From: Sphagnum compactum
Taxonomy: Eukaryota > Bryophyta > Sphagnopsida > Sphagnales
Assembly (NCBI GenBank): GCA_965153455.1
Contig: OZ234503.1
Coordinates: 3,100,001-3,164,000, forward strand
Direction of reading: 5' to 3'
DNA: 64,000 bases
Each line of letters starts with the position of its first letter. The stretch's first letter is position 1. The notes under the pieces were generated by a model, which worked only from the letters and a program-made list of their open reading frames with translations, made no database searches and was not told the origin of the DNA. The translations under genes and the position numbers were made by a program. Positions 24,466-36,500 of the stretch are shown here, piece after piece.

Positions 24466-27185
24466 ATGCCAATATTGGTCACCTAAGTACCTCCCAACAT
24501 TTGGGTAGGTAACATTCTTAGAATAGGTTAGAGGCTTTCCATGGGAATACACCTTTAAAGTATCATTATGCAAACAACCAAATCATATAGTCATTCATTC
24601 ACATGCATTTGATACTAACACCAAATGACTTGATGGTTGTTGAATGTTAAACACACACCTAGTGTTTCACAAATTTCAAAAAACTATGATAAAAATATTG
24701 TTATTTGTGATCACAAAATTGCATTATTAACTAATGATTGAATTACATATAATGGGAAATGGTCAGAACAAAATTAACTAGTGGTAGTGAGCAATTATTG
24801 GAGGCACTCTAGAACTCCTATACAATTTTGAACACTAAGATATGTTGAACATCATGTTGTGAGCTACCTGAGTTGACTATGAAGGTGATAAGTGCAAATT
24901 AATTCTAATGCACATGATAATTTAATTAGCAAGTGAAATTGAAAATGTTGTTACATGTTGATACCATGATTTATGTGAACTAAACTATAAGAAATGCTAC
25001 AATTGGATGTTTACAATGTTCCAACACCATCAAGTGTTTTTATTAAGATGTATGTCTTGTATTTATATGGATTCTAACCTACTAACACATGCACTTATAA
25101 ATCACCATATAAATCATCATCTAGTAAGAATAGTTTGGTTGTGGATTTGAACTATTTGCTCAATTTAAGAATTGACAATGTTAAATAAATAATTACCTTG
25201 TCAAGGGATGAAATGAAACACTAAGAAATAAATGGAATGCACAATATTTGATGGTAACTTTGTCACACTAATATTTCAAGGGTCTTGATCATTACTTCGA
25301 TTCTTTAACATTGCACTACATTACTCAAGATGCAAGTGCATCAATTTTTCGCTAGGAAATGCCTTGAGCCTACTTTGATGAATACCATTGAACTATTAAA
25401 AAGACTTGCAAAAAGGATTCCTTGGAAGTGTACTAAAGAAAATTGTCACATAACATGTCTATGACATTTATTCATGTAGTAATTTCAACTATATTTTGAC
25501 TATTTAACTTTATGAGGTTGAATTGTTTGTGGCTTTTATTTTTATCTAAATGATATTTGTTGAAAACTTAATGTTTGATCAGCGCACACACAAGTTCAAA
25601 CATATGATGCACCATTATTCATCCATTATAATATAATCTCAAAATTGAATGATTACATTGTCTTGTTTTTTTAAACATTTTAAAGAATGAATACATATAA
25701 GTGAATACCACACAGTTTGCTACCTTTCAAATGGGTACTTTTGATGTAATATTTTTTTACTTGAACATGTTTCTTTGTTCCTTCCACCAAAGATCTATGT
25801 TTTCTTAATGTCTAAATAATTTATTTTTACAAAGCTAACAGCAACACTAATTGGTTGTGTCTTTATTATTCTACATGAAAGGACTATAGCCAAGTTGAAA
25901 AATACACGGAGAGCATTTAAATGTTAAGCCAACGTATTTTTCTATGAAATTTTGTCAAACTACCAAACAAAAGGAATATTATGTCACAATATTCCATTTA
26001 ATCTATAAAAATTTGAACAAATTTGCCACATTTGGATTTTTATTTTAATTCCGTAGCATTTTTTACTAGCTTTTTTACTATTTAGACAAGTTTTATCAAC
26101 TTTTCACCATATAATGTTAAATCAAGATATTAATGACTAATGTAACATCAAAAAATTCAAATAAATATTTTTGCACCAAACCCCAATATCCATGGTTATG
26201 ACATTTTCCAATTATGTTTCAATTTTAATACTGTAATCATATGTGCCATTTGACCATGCACATGATTAAGGTCATCCACACCTAATCATCATTATTACAT
26301 GTTTATCATATTGACCTTATTTAAAGAAAATAAATAAAGTATAAAAGTGAAAACCCAATTTTGAAGTTGCACTTAAGGAAACAAAGGTTGAATTATCTTT
26401 TATGACATTGACATACATGAATACATAATTGAAAATGACATTTGTGACCTATATGAGTATAGTCAAATTGGACTCAAGTCACTTTGAACATAGCACATGT
26501 ATATGATCACAACATTGTTGGACTACTATAAATCTTCTTTAAAGTTATGAAGGCCCAATGATATGTTGTTGAACTAACACTAAACCCATTGACAAAGCTT
26601 AATATTTCTCAAAAATAGATTTTAAGAAAATTCCGTTATAGTCCAGATGGGTTGATGTAATCCTACACGCCATAATAAACATGATAAAGATAACATGTTT
26701 GCATGAAGGAACTTAATATATATTACACCATTGTACCACAATTATATATTTTCAAATTTTAAAACTAATGTACACAATAGTAAAGAATGTGCATACCATG
26801 AAAATTTTATTGTTTGCTTTAATGAATTGCCCTTTGGTGCATATTAATCAAAGACCCCAATTTTTGCAAGGCAACCCATTTCTCCATATACTTACCATGC
26901 TTTCACCATTACAATCAATTTTCTAAGAATCTCATTTTAGTAAGATTTAAAGGAATTGAAGCTAATTATTTGTATGATTGTCAAAAAAAATTCAAATTTA
27001 AAAATTAATCATATGAATTGTTTTTTTATATTTCATAGGGACATGAAACCTTGTGGTACAAAAAGGCAAGTGACAACCCAACAAAATAAATTGATAGAGA
27101 GGCATGACTAAATCAGCTACCCAACATTCATATTTTGAGAAGAAACCCAGCAAGTAGATGGGTAGACTTCAAAACAACCCATCAA
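24466..27185. other. AT-rich desert, no gene seen
   Basis: No frame above about 60 codons has coding character on either strand. No array or inverted repeat stood out. Confidence 0.5.
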
Positions 27186-27426
27186 TTGGATGGGTGCACC
27201 CAAATCTACACATGCATGTCCATTAGCTTGGGGCAATAATAATATTTTATTAGTAACTTTGGGTCAAACAATAAGCCAAGAAATCCTCAAATTTCCCACT
27301 TGTGCCACTAGTGGCCGTAACTCCTATCTAAAGCGCTTACGGATCCACCTAGCTAAAGAAGACAACAATAAATCATGGGTGTGTAGGCCAAAAACCCTGG
27401 GCTACATACATTGTTGGGTACCTTTG

Positions 27427-27790
27427 TGGGTGTCGGAGCATCTCCACCAACGCTCAGTATGTGACCCTACAAAAATATTTCTATTTTTTGAAAATTTCTC
27501 TGCACATTTGTAGGAAATTTTTAGATGAGCGAGATATTTTTTGAGTTAATTTTTTATGAATATTATTAATATAGACATCTCGATATCTTAACATTCGAGG
27601 AAGGGGAAAATAGAAAGCTCCTTCTCACATCCAAGTTTTAGTTACTAACTTTTTTCCAACCCCACAGATAAAACTGAAATTGGGACTGCAAGTAGGTGGG
27701 AGACTAGTACTAGCAACCCATTTGGACCAATCAAAATATGTAACCAATCAGAAACAGGGAGTGGTCAATAAAGCCAATTTGAATCGGTTT
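27427..27790 (-). mobile_element. Degenerate second copy of the 46.5-kb MITE family
   Basis: Starting with GAGCATCTCC at 27427, the sequence matches the reverse complement of the element at 46517-46887 in order: CTCAGTATGTG, CACATCCAAGTTTTAGTTA, CAACCCCAC plus AAACTGAAA, GGACCAATCA and CCAATCAGA. An extra block of about 130 bp at about 27465-27595 is absent from the other copy. The far end has decayed and I cannot place it. The copy is non-autonomous, and the family is probably Tourist/Harbinger-like by analogy with the cleaner copy. Confidence 0.65.
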
Positions 27791-28194
27791 TATTCGACTA
27801 GTGTTCAGTGGTTTGTTTTTTTGAGTTTTGCACGTCCTCTACTTTGGGGGCTTGTAACTTTCTCAACTCTACTCCGTTTTTTAATATTTTTAGTGTGCTA
27901 GATGCGCCAATAAATAGAAGGGGTTCAAGTTTTGTTTGGACGCCAAAAACAATGGAGCCCCTCCCTTTGAATCTGGCCTGCCCTGAGTGTGCTGAAGTGT
28001 TTGGTCACCTGCTGATTTACCTTAGGATGTGAAGACCCATATTTGAGTTGTAAAATTGGACAAACCTCATGAGGTCACGCATGTGAATTGTTGTTTAGGA
28101 GTGGCTATGCTATTCATGTTGTAGATTCTAGTTTCAAGCACCTTAGATCTAGGGTAGACCGATTGATGACCAAACACAATGTGTATTAGAAAGC

Positions 28195-28690
28195 TTAAAA
28201 ATTTTGGACATTTCTTTGTTGTTTATGTAGTTAAAAGGTGTTGTAAACATTTGCTTGGTGCACCCATAACCATGAAGATTGTCAAATATATATTTATTTA
28301 TTTATTTAATTAATTAATTAATGAAAAGATATGGGTTCTCTAAATAAGGCGGTGAATATTTAGTGATGGGTGTATAAAATAGTTTATGATTTGAAACTTT
28401 AAATCTTTGGAAATTGCTTTGTTGCGTAACAGTTCAAAAGGATTTTGTAAAGCTTCATTTGGTGCACCCATAGCTTTTTAGATTGTTCAAAATTTAAAAA
28501 ATTTAAAAAATTATAAGATTTAAAAATAAGGAGGTTTAATGCTTCTTTTCAAACAATTTATTATTTGAATATCTCATCCTTTTCATGCTTCTTTTTGGTC
28601 ACTCCTTTGTCTTTGGAGTTCAAAGAGATATTATAAACCTACACTTGGCACACCCATACTCATGAAGTTTGCTCCAAAATGAGCAAGAAA
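28195..28690 (+). repeat. Three degenerate copies of a ~190-bp unit
   Basis: Three diverged segments begin near 28195, 28390 and 28575. In each, a TTTGGAxxTTxCTTTGT-like start is followed by a TTGTAAA-like stretch and then TTGGTGCACCCATA or TTGGCACACCCATA, an AT-rich trinucleotide and a GAAG(A/T)TTG-like end. Spacing is about 185-195 bp. They look like an old tandem array rather than coding sequence. Confidence 0.6.
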
Positions 28691-28819
28691 TAAGTATGGT
28701 ATGGGCCGACGTTTGATCATATGTGTGTGTTCAGTTATCAGTGGTTGTGCACTACACACTCTATTTGATCTATTTGGTTGTAAACTAATGGCATATCCAT
28801 CCGGGTGAAGTAGGATAAT

Positions 28820-29173
28820 ATGGATGTGGTTTATCTAAGAGCACAAGATGGGCATACCTATCCTTTATGGGCATCTAATCCAAGCTCAAAAAGAAATTTT
28901 AAAACTCAAATAAAAGGGTACTTATTGATGTTTCTATTAATTAGTTGTGAGAGTGTGCCAATAGTTTTTTGTTTTTTTTCTCAAAAGGAGGCTTTTGATT
29001 GGCCCATCACCAATATTCTTGGAACATGGGGCACTCCCCAACATAGAAGCCTAAATATGCTTTTCCTCTCCAAAACAAAAGCACGCTTTGTCATGCTTCC
29101 GTGTGCCTGCCACCTGCCCCCCTTACACCTTATATACGTGGAGGTTGAACCAGGGCCAAACCATATGAGATAA
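28820..29173 (+). CDS. Unassigned 117-codon frame, doubtful
   Basis: The plus frame is open for 117 codons and reads balanced stretches such as QDGHTYPLWASNPSSKRNF. A minus-strand frame overlaps it, it runs into the dispersed repeat starting at 29158, and no family is recognised. It could be a remnant of a transposon-linked sequence. Confidence 0.15.
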   Translation: MDVVYLRAQDGHTYPLWASNPSSKRNFKTQIKGYLLMFLLISCESVPIVFCFFSQKEAFDWPITNILGTWGTPQHRSLNMLFLSKTKARFVMLPCACHLPPLHLIYVEVEPGPNHMR

Positions 29174-29262
29174 AAAAAAAGAATTGCTATTGGGAACGTC
29201 TTAGAGAACACATTGGGACCTTGGGGAATATTTTGGGAAGCTGATGGGAACACATTGGGAAC
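29158..29262 (+). repeat. Dispersed repeat, copy 1 (GGGAACACATT-rich)
   Basis: This copy carries ATATGAGATAAA, TTGCTATTGGGAAC and several GGGAAC(A)CATTGGGA iterations. The same order appears at about 30354-30490 and 48885-48992. No coding capacity and no terminal inverted repeats were found. The family is unknown. Confidence 0.65.
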
Positions 29263-29584
29263 AGGAAATTAAACACCCGCCTCCCTCCCCCTAACCCCCA
29301 ACAAAAGAAAGCCAAAAGAAACAATTTAAGCCCCACAAGCCTTTCTCATTGGCTGCATGAAATTTCTATTTCCAAATCAGTCTGTCACCATTTTTGGCCA
29401 GTTTATAATACTCCCATTATAAACTGGGGGTACATATTTATTCTGTTTCATATTACTTAGTTGGGGGTGCCTCATAAGTTCAACCTTTTTTTTTGGGCAA
29501 TGAGTCAATTCCCATTGCAAAAAAAAGTTGAAACTATGGGGGCTCCCCAAAACAGACTATCTTATATATAAAAGCTAAGTTGGT

Positions 29585-29833
29585 GTCTGTCTGTCTGTCT
29601 GTCTGTCTGTCCAAAATATTGCGGGCAGGGCAGACATAATAAAAGTTATAAACAACATGCGCACCCGAGAGAGCCCAGTTTTTGCCCATTTTGTTGTTGG
29701 AGGGCGGGAGGGCGGGGCGGGGGGTGTGAGATTTTTTATTTTTTTTTGGGATTGGGATGTTGGCACCATGTTTCCAGTTTGTTCCCATAAGGTGTCTGTC
29801 TGTCCGTCTAGACAAAAAAATGCGGGCAGGGCA
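29585..29833 (+). repeat. (TCTG)n tract and duplicated GCGGGCAGGGCAG segment
   Basis: A TCTG run (about 29585-29610) is followed by TTGCGGGCAGGGCAGAC at about 29619. A second, shorter TCTG run at about 29793 is followed by TGCGGGCAGGGCAGTC at about 29820. So the tract plus its 3' neighbour is duplicated about 200 bp apart. Between them lies a G-rich segment (GGCGGGAGGGCGGGGCGGGG, about 29702-29721) able in principle to form a G-quadruplex. Confidence 0.75.
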
Positions 29834-29894
29834 GTCTAATATATTAAAAGTTAAACCTACCTACTTAACTGCCTTAAATTTTTGGTTGGTACAG

Positions 29895-30245
29895 ACAGTT
29901 GGTAGGAAAAGAAGGGAGGTAGGTAGGTAGGTAGGTAGGCAGGTTGGTAGGTGTGAAAAAGAGGTAGGAAGGAGAGGTAGCCAGGTAGGTAGAAAAAGTG
30001 AGTAAGAAGACAAGATAGGTAGGTAGGAAGGAGAGGCAGCCAGGTAGGTAGAAAAGGTGGGTAGGGAGACAAGGTAGGTAGCTAAGAAGAAAGGAGAGCC
30101 AGCCAGGTAGGTGGAAATTGTGGGTAAGAACACAAGGTAGGTAGATAGGTAGGAAGGAAGGAGAGCCAGATAGGCAGGTAGAAAAGCAGGGTGAGAAGTC
30201 AAGGTAGGTAGGTAGGTAGGTAGGTAGGAAGGTAGGTAGGAGAGG
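29895..30245 (+). repeat. GTAG-based minisatellite, about 60-bp units
   Basis: Perfect GTAG runs grade into four or more larger units of roughly 58-66 bp, each reading GGTAGGAAGGAGAGCCAGC, CAGGTAGGTAGAAAA, then a GTGGGTA and AGACAAGGTAG end. The plus strand is almost entirely purine plus T with very little C. Higher-order units made from a tetranucleotide show the tract expanded in steps. Confidence 0.85.
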
Positions 30246-30490
30246 CCAGGGCAGCCGCTGCGGGGGCCCGGGCGAGGTGCCACGGGTGGCTGGAGTGGCG
30301 TAGCCACGGGTTGCCCTCACTCGTTCTATGGAAAGATGAAGTGCCTCCCCCTTTGGGCCAAACATATGGGATTAAAGCAAGGTGCTATTGGGAACACATT
30401 TTGGGAACACATTTTGGGAACTTAGGGAACATCTTCGGAATCTGATGGGAACCCATTGGGAACTTGAAGGGAACATCTTGGGAACAAAGG

Positions 30491-33400
30491 AAAAATGAAA
30501 AGCTGTCTCTAGCTTAGCAAATGTTGCATGTTATCCATCACATTACATGTTATCTCCATTGCATTGCAGATCTGAAATTCAATTGTTGTGTAAGATCCAC
30601 CAGATCCAGACTTGTGTTCAACAAAATGTCAGAAGCTACAAAATATCCTTCTTCATTCAGTTTTCAATAATTGGTAAGGACCCCTATTTGAATTGAAGTC
30701 TTGTTTTCTTAATGAACAAGCCCCATCATGATCATCTCCCTTCAGAGAGATACAAACTGAAGTGCAAATGTGTGTTTTCCAGTTTCGTTTTGTGTTTTGG
30801 AACACAGTAACATACTGGATTGACAAGATGTTAGCAGTTTTTAGATACTTTTGCAACCTTGCATAGACCTCAAATCTTGGGTGGCAATATTCTTGTGTTG
30901 TGACATATTTTCATAGTAGAGCTCCTTATTGAGGGTGTTATCCTCGTAAGTCCTTGTACATAGGGGATTGAAGCCTTTTATATATATAGCCAAATTGACG
31001 ATCATCCACAAGAAGCTTTAGTAGTGTGAACTAGAACAGGAACCAGAATCATTCTAATTTCTTCTTTAGAACCAGAAACAGAATTTATTTTTCAGAATCA
31101 GAACTGGAAATAGGGTTCTTAAGATTTTTTTAAAGAAATTTTTTTGGCAATGAGAAAACTGAAAAAATTCTTAAGTTTTGCCATTTTGAAAAAATTCACC
31201 ATTTTGCAAACATTTGCCCCAAAGATACCCTTTCAAGGTGCATTACAAGTTTAATAACACCCGCTAAACAGGATCCCGTACACTTTACTGCCATAATAGG
31301 TAGTCAGATTCAACAGTAATTAATTCTGATAAATAAAATTCTGAATTTTTTGAAAAAAAATATTAAAAGATATTTCACCTAGTTAATAAGTTGTAAAATG
31401 CATTTTTAAATATAAAATATATGTCTAATGACTGTGCCAAAATTCTAAGAGATAATATGTTAAATATTCGACATTAAACTATCGAACTTGCTATGCTAGT
31501 CCAATATCGTTGTTCCCTTGGCTTGGGATGATGTACCTTTGAAATTGAAGCAAGTGAATATCGAACTCCTTGTTGGGCTTCTTGACTCCTAAAGAAATTA
31601 TGGCTTATAAGAGGGCTATCCTAAGGCATGGTCACAAATAATTTGTTTGAGTTGAGGCATGACCTATTGGGTTACTATTGGGGTTGCTTTAATTTAATGT
31701 TGGAGTTTGGTTATGTAACTTGTTAATTAGATAACCAAGTGATGGAAAAGCTGAGGTTTACAAAATTAGGCCTGAATATTTACACTCTATGTTCCCAATA
31801 GCACCACACAAATCGCCTCTTCAATCTTCATGTATCCTTCAACCAGTTGTGGATACCTCAGGCTTGTGCAAGAAGGTGGCTGCCAAGTCCATGCTAATAG
31901 TTGCTTTTGTAGAGATCTTGGAAACATATGGGCTCTCCATACATTAATAGCTAAGGCTTTGTGGTACAAAGCCAAGAGGAACCCGACATCTTTCCTAACC
32001 CTATTCAACCTTTAGACATCAATCCACTTTGTGTTGTAGGTTAGAGTAAAATACTAGACCATTTCTTCACGACTTTACACAACAATTCGTCTTTATTTTA
32101 AAGCAAATTACCTCCTTCTTTTACAATGTATTCCACTAGCGGCAATCCATCTACCCAAGTCCATTGCTTTAGGTGAAAGTGTGACTAAAAGAATGGGCAC
32201 AGAAATATCCTCACACCCCATCAATTCAATAGACAATAAGAAAATAAAATAAGATGAGCAATGGCATGGGCTCCTCAACAAGATTAGCAACTTTATTTAT
32301 ATAACAACCCAGAACTTTGATTTCTAAGTCACAATTTGGGATTTAAAACACTTTGAGATTATTTTTATGAGCTATCGTTGTGCTTGTTCATGATTCCATC
32401 ACACAAGAAATTCAACTACAACCCTACAACATCCATTTTGACCACAAGGTCCTAATTTTGCCAACAATATAGAGTAGTAAATAGTCACAACACCAAACCC
32501 ACACAATATAGAATGATCAGACCTTCTTCTATAACCCATAATTCCTATAATTCTCCCACTATTCATAGGAAGCTTATACAAGAGATAAACACCCGCTAAT
32601 CATGACTGCAATAAAAAATTTAAAGATGTGCATATGTAGAAAATGATGAACTTGACTTCTCTCAAAGTTCTCATTTTACAAGTTTTGTTTCCTCTCAACA
32701 CATAGAAAATCAAAACACATATTCAAGTATTCAAAATCATATAGACAAGCTTTCAAACCCCCTATAGTTTTTCACCACCTTCATATGCCTCTACACTAAA
32801 ATCTTTTACTATAAGCATCAACAAGCAATCCTAATTTCTTTGTGTAGTAGAGATATCAAGAGAGAATATCAAACTTAACTTGTTGATACCATTCCTCTCT
32901 TTAACAAGACATAAAAAAATCCTCACAAACATATTGTCAAACTAAGAATATTTGGAGAGAAGGCTTAGTTTGCATCAAAACCACCTTAAAAACTTGTTCG
33001 TGCTCACCAATAGCCTCCAAACACATCAATGACAAATGATACATCGCAACTCCAAAATCAATAAAACCACACAAAATTCATCAACAAATCCCACACACTT
33101 AATAATTTAGAAAAAAAACAAATGGACAACCTAGCTTATCCCACACATTACACATCATCATAATTACACATCATCTCCAATGTTTTACACAAGTAGTAGC
33201 TCACAACCCCTTTGTTGAATTTGATGTAAAACAAAAAGTTCATAGACTCTTTCAACACTACTCAAAGAGATAGCCCACTCATGAAACAAATGGCTAACTA
33301 TCTCAGCCTTAAATCCATGTCACAAAAATACAATATTTCCACTTTCCTACAAAAGAGGTGAAATGATGTTTTGTTTGTTCATTTCTTTACTGAAAGACAT

Positions 33401-33595
33401 GCACTTTCTGCCATCTTCCTATGACTTGCAACTATCCTCTTTCAAAAGTTCATAAGAACTAAGGTATATGAACTACTATTCAAACTAAAAGTATGTATCT
33501 CCTTTGGAACAATGAAATCTTTCTCCTCTTACAACTAGGCAAATACTTGTTTAAGGTGCACACTACCAACTCCAATATCCTTCTATTGTCATATT
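30491..33595. other. AT-rich intergenic DNA, no gene recognised
   Basis: A minus frame at 31787-32008 (starting near VRKDVGFLLALYHKALAINVW) has a protein-like composition but no family I recognise. It may be a fragment of a retroelement. The rest holds only short frames. Possible 3' tail sequence of the LINE may extend below 33600. Confidence 0.35.
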
Positions 33596-33599
33596 AAAA

Positions 33600-36500
33600 T
33601 ATCACCAACCATTCACCAGTGATTATTTGTGTGGGAGAACTAAATTTAGTCATCCAACTATTGAGCAACTTTGCATCCATCGTTTACCAAATGCATTATC
33701 CCTCTTCCTCCATCTAGTAAATTTCTTTGATCTCATTCCAACTTTTGAACTATTAATGCATTCCATAGATCCCCCATTATTTGTAAACCATTCCAATCCA
33801 TATGTTCAACCCTTTTGATTAATACCCCAAACTCTTGTCCACAAAAGACTATTAACCAACATATTCTTACATTTCTTATGGCCTCACCTTATTTATGCAA
33901 ATTAAATCGAAGTGACTTGCACATGTGTTTCCATGCCCTTGACTTTTGATCCAGCAAAGGTTCAATGTCCTTGGACTAACATCTAATATACATCTAGAAT
34001 TCATTATTTGTGTTTGGACAAGCTTGTTTTGTTCATTTGATATTTTAGGAAATTCAAGTTTAAAATTTGATTTTCTTAGTTTTAGGTCTATGAGGATCCA
34101 TTTCACAACAAATCATTTAGTGCTTCCACTAGGTCCAACAAACTTAGACCTTCTTTCTTCCACTTACAAAATAATTAACCCAATTTACTTTGCTTCATGT
34201 AGGATGTTCATTTCCACACCATAGATAGTGCACTCATGAATTGTTCCTATTAATGTTGTTTACATTGCAAAAATAATCACAACAAAAATCCCAAAATCAA
34301 ATTAACAATTATTACTCAACCTATTTGAGGGAAATGAATAGTGTTCTACTATTTTAATTTCCTCAAATGATTTTATCATCCAAGAATGAATTCACATCTT
34401 TGACCTCCATCACTACTACAAAATGTGGGTGTAGTTCATTAGTGCCCATTCATTAGACCAATGAATACACTGCTTCCCCACTAAGTCCCATTCACTAAAA
34501 CCAATGAATTCACTCATAATCCAATGAAATCACTTAGTTTACAAGGACACCTTTTGTTGTAGTGCATGTTGAACCCAAAGGCCATGCCTAATAGCTTAAA
34601 CATCTTTCCTTTTACTACCCATGTCCATTTATGTTTCCCAAGCCACCTTAGTCTAAATTGTGAAATATTGTGTTAAACAACCATATATATTTTTCTCCCA
34701 GTTAATTTCTAACCTTGAAATCTATAAAAAAACAATTCAACAAGTTTAGTTTTTTGTCAACATTTTCTTCATCTCCCCATAACATCAATGAAGAATCATT
34801 TGCAAAATAGGAAATGATTTATTCATTCTTTCTTTTTGGCATCATAATCCCCTAATATCCTCAGTAGACATAGCTTGTTTGACCATGACATTTAGGATTT
34901 CCCACTATGAAAAAAAGGTAAAAGGCAAAGGGAAAACCTTGTTTTGACTCCCTTTTTTATTTTGAATGTGGACACATGATTTTATTGTTGAGTTAAATGG
35001 CAAATTATGCATCATGAAATAGTTGTCTAACCATGTCCACAAAATCTTTCATCCCTAACTTATCCATAGCTAAGAATAAAATTCCCAAGGTACTTTGTCA
35101 TATGCCTTTAAAAAAACCAACTTTAAGAAGGTCATGTCTTATTTAAATCACAACGCCTAGTCTATTGTTTCATGGGTTAAAAGCACATTGTCTAGAATAT
35201 AGTTAAGAAGGAGGAAAACAATTTGGTCATGAAGACTAGTTGTAAGCATAATTAGAGGGCCTTCACAAAAAAATTGTAAACCATTTTTAAAACAAGATGG
35301 GACATTAATTTTCAAACATTTTTTATCACCCACAAGTTTAAAAAACAAATTATGAAGCCCTAGGTAACTCCCTCAAGGAATCTTCCTTTTTTTTATTGAA
35401 TGTATAATCATCATATATTAAAAATTTACTCCAATGATGTTCAAAAATGCACATAAATTTCCACTACATTATCACTCAATTTATGGGCTTTACATTTAAC
35501 CATGGCATTAATAGTTTGGAATAGCTCCTTCGTAGTGAAAAGTGCTAACAAAATTTGATTCATATCCTAAGAACTTCACAACTAGCAAAGAGCCCATCAA
35601 CCTGTTTCTTAATCTCATAGTTTCTATTGAAGCAATGGTTCCTTCATATAGGTCATTGTAAAGGCGTAATTCAAGGTTCTTCAAGATCATCAAAGGTTTC
35701 AACCTATCTCTTTTCTATTGTTTTAACAACAATAATGTTTGCACATGTATGTTTTGTTCTCCCATTATCAAGTATTAAAACAAAAATTGCACCAATTGCC
35801 CTTGGGTACAATCATACTAACATGTACCATTAGCAATTGTAACCACAACTTAATTTTTTGAATTTTGGATTGTAAAAGATTTGTAAAATTATAAATAGAA
35901 TTGTTTATAACTTTTTTTTATAAATTCATTATGTACATATCATAATGAGTAAAAAATACGTAATTTACACTTTTAAAGACTTGTAACCATTGTTTAAAAA
36001 TAGTTTTGACACTAAAATCACAATTTGAAAATATTTTTTATGACATATTTTGAATTTTTTTTAATATACACCTTAACATAATAGTATCAAGAAAATTTAA
36101 GGATTTTTAATGCTTTTTTTAAGACGTATAAAAGATATTTTAAAAATATTCTTCAAAAAACAATGAAAAAGCAATGGTCTAAAGGGGCACGTGTCCAATT
36201 CCTTATTGCGTGGTTGGACCCCCTTTGCCATCCATTTGATTTTGGATTAAACTTCTATGCCCTTAGCCTTTATGTCTTCCATCAAGTTCATTTTCTCTCT
36301 CAGGCTTCCTATAAGTTATTACAAACAAACATTCTACACATTCTCTTAAAACTTGTCCTAGGCTTGGTTTAGATCTTTTAAATTGTCACTTTTGATATCC
36401 TAAACTTGATAAATGTTCTCTTATAAAATTCCCTATAGAATTTTTTTACAATATTGGCAAAAAAGGATGTCACTTTAGTTTTGCCTTTTTGAATCTACAT

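Larger units (their letters stand above)
29520..30490 (+). repeat. Dispersed repeat, copy 2, with internal simple-sequence expansion
   Basis: The left part (GGGGGCTCCCCAAAA near 29540) and right part (AAGTGCCTCCCCCTTTGG near 30340, then TGCTATTGGGAACACATT) match the two ends of the compact copy at 48765-48992, where they lie only about 25 bp apart. About 780 bp of TCTG and GTAG simple repeats separate them here. All six frames through the GTAG tract are open over long distances (for example 163 codons on the minus strand, PTYLPTYLP-like), purely because the tetranucleotide lacks stops in that orientation. Confidence 0.6.

Noticed and set aside
29874-30365. 163- and 148-codon minus-strand frames as proline/tyrosine-rich proteins
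   Set aside because: Direct translation of GTAG simple repeats in several registers, with no start context or conserved domain.
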